A DNA stretch of 7,090 nt from Lachnoclostridium sp. (GTDB lineage: Bacteria > Bacillota_A > Clostridia > Lachnospirales > Lachnospiraceae). Position numbers and translations under genes: made by a program. The notes under the pieces were generated by a model. That model did no database searches and was not told where the DNA came from. It saw only the letters and a list, made by a program, of their open reading frames with translations. The stretch lies in the NCBI GenBank assembly GCA_015057755.1, contig SVDR01000090.1, forward strand, positions 1 through 7,090, in the 5' to 3' direction. Below, in pieces: positions 6,592-7,090 of the stretch; within the stretch, counting starts at the first letter, position 1, and every line of letters begins with the position of its first letter.

Positions 6592-7090
6592 CTATCCTTT
6601 ATTTGGAACAATCAGAACTTTATGTACACTCCTGTAATATTTTATGATCATATAACCGGCACCGCCGCACCACGCAGCCACCTCCGCTATAAAGATTCCG
6701 TTGGCATAACCGGTCATGCCGACGATCAGTGCGATTCCCACACGAAGGAACAGCTGAATCACACCGGAAACCACAGAAACCATGGTATTTCCCGTACCGT
6801 TTAGCGCCGCCTGGTACACATACAGCAAATACAGGATCGGCAGGAAGACCGCCATGTATACAAGATACAAATACGCCGTATCTCCGGCAGCTTTCATCAG
6901 CGCTGCAGAATCAGCCGAAATAAACATCATGGTCATCGGACGGCCAAACACGATCAATAACACAGTGATCACCAAAGAGGTGATAATCGACAGTAAAGTG
7001 GCCGCTTTCATACCATCTTTGATGCGTCCATGCTCTTTTGCACCGTAGTTCTGGCCAACGTAAGTAGCCACAGCGAAACTGTAGGACAGT
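6592..7090 (-). CDS. MATE-family efflux transporter, C-terminal part (5' end outside window)
   Basis: The frame is open to the window edge, and 165 residues precede the stop. The phrase VATYVGQNYGAKEHGRIKDG matches the conserved motif that opens the second half of MATE (multi-antimicrobial extrusion) transporters, where Firmicute members read A.(T/F)VGQN.GA followed by a basic helix. About five membrane segments follow, with QAALNGTGNT, another typical MATE phrase, between two of them. Full-length relatives are about 450 residues, so roughly the first 280 are missing here. MATE proteins export cationic compounds in exchange for sodium or protons at the cytoplasmic membrane; the substrate cannot be told. 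A GTG at 7071 is an internal valine codon, not a start. The stop TAG directly abuts the ATG of the TIR-NACHT gene, with no spacer, so the two are probably on one transcript. Whether they share a function or the immune gene simply uses this transcript is open. Confidence 0.88.
   Translation of the reverse strand, partial: LSYSFAVATYVGQNYGAKEHGRIKDGMKAATLLSIITSLVITVLLIVFGRPMTMMFISADSAALMKAAGDTAYLYLVYMAVFLPILYLLYVYQAALNGTGNTMVSVVSGVIQLFLRVGIALIVGMTGYANGIFIAEVAAWCGGAGYMIIKYYRSVHKVLIVPNKG
6595..6600 (-). promoter_or_regulatory. Shine-Dalgarno of the TIR-NACHT gene inside the end of the MATE gene
   Basis: AAAGGA forms the last two sense codons of the MATE gene. It is three bases from the ATG at 6591 and nine bases from the next in-frame ATG at 6585. 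The longer spacing is closer to normal, so the second ATG, giving MDKKLFLSYG and 1195 residues, may be the real start. No convincing promoter was seen between the MATE body and this site. Confidence 0.6.

Noticed and set aside
6592..6700. Possible private promoter for the TIR-NACHT gene within the end of the MATE gene (A+T-rich patches near 6620-6655)
   Set aside because: TAAAAT-like -10 sequences occur, but no acceptable -35 lies 16-18 bases upstream, so I could not support one.

Overview
The window looks like chromosomal DNA of a low-to-moderate G+C Firmicute, most likely a gut clostridium of the Lachnospiraceae type. The grounds are strong purine-rich Shine-Dalgarno sites, a U-tract terminator, a Firmicute-style dUTPase and MATE transporter, and base composition near 45%. 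This assignment is inference from style, not from a marker gene. All supportable genes lie on the minus strand, so transcription runs from high to low coordinates.

Read in the direction of transcription, there are three blocks. Block A (7090 to 2581) is a tight three-gene run. It starts with the C-terminal part of a MATE-family efflux protein, cut by the window edge. Next comes a very large protein of 1197 residues. Its stop-start junction with the MATE gene has no spacer bases. Last is an unrecognised 137-residue charged protein that begins three bases after the large gene ends. Block B (2527 to 524) is a two-gene unit. A good sigma-A-type promoter is followed by a leader with a strong hairpin, then a dUTPase (dut), an APC-superfamily amino acid permease, and a clear intrinsic terminator. 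Block C (430 to 1) is the start of a lipoprotein with TPR-like repeats, cut by the window edge.

The centrepiece is the large protein. It carries an N-terminal TIR domain with the expected catalytic-type glutamate and a NACHT/STAND NTPase with Walker A, Walker B and TTR motifs. A helical linker follows, and then about twelve membrane segments whose loop charges fit the positive-inside rule. In STAND proteins the C-terminal part usually senses the trigger, often through TPR, WD40 or LRR repeats. Here that place is taken by a polytopic membrane domain. The architecture suggests a membrane-anchored, NLR-like immune protein, perhaps an abortive-infection anti-phage system, with the small downstream protein as a possible partner. 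The defence role is inferred from domain types; nothing in the window proves it. dUTPase plus permease, the lipoprotein and the MATE protein look like ordinary chromosomal genes around it.

There is no rRNA, tRNA, CRISPR array, transposase or obvious attachment site, and no gene-free stretch longer than about 160 bases.
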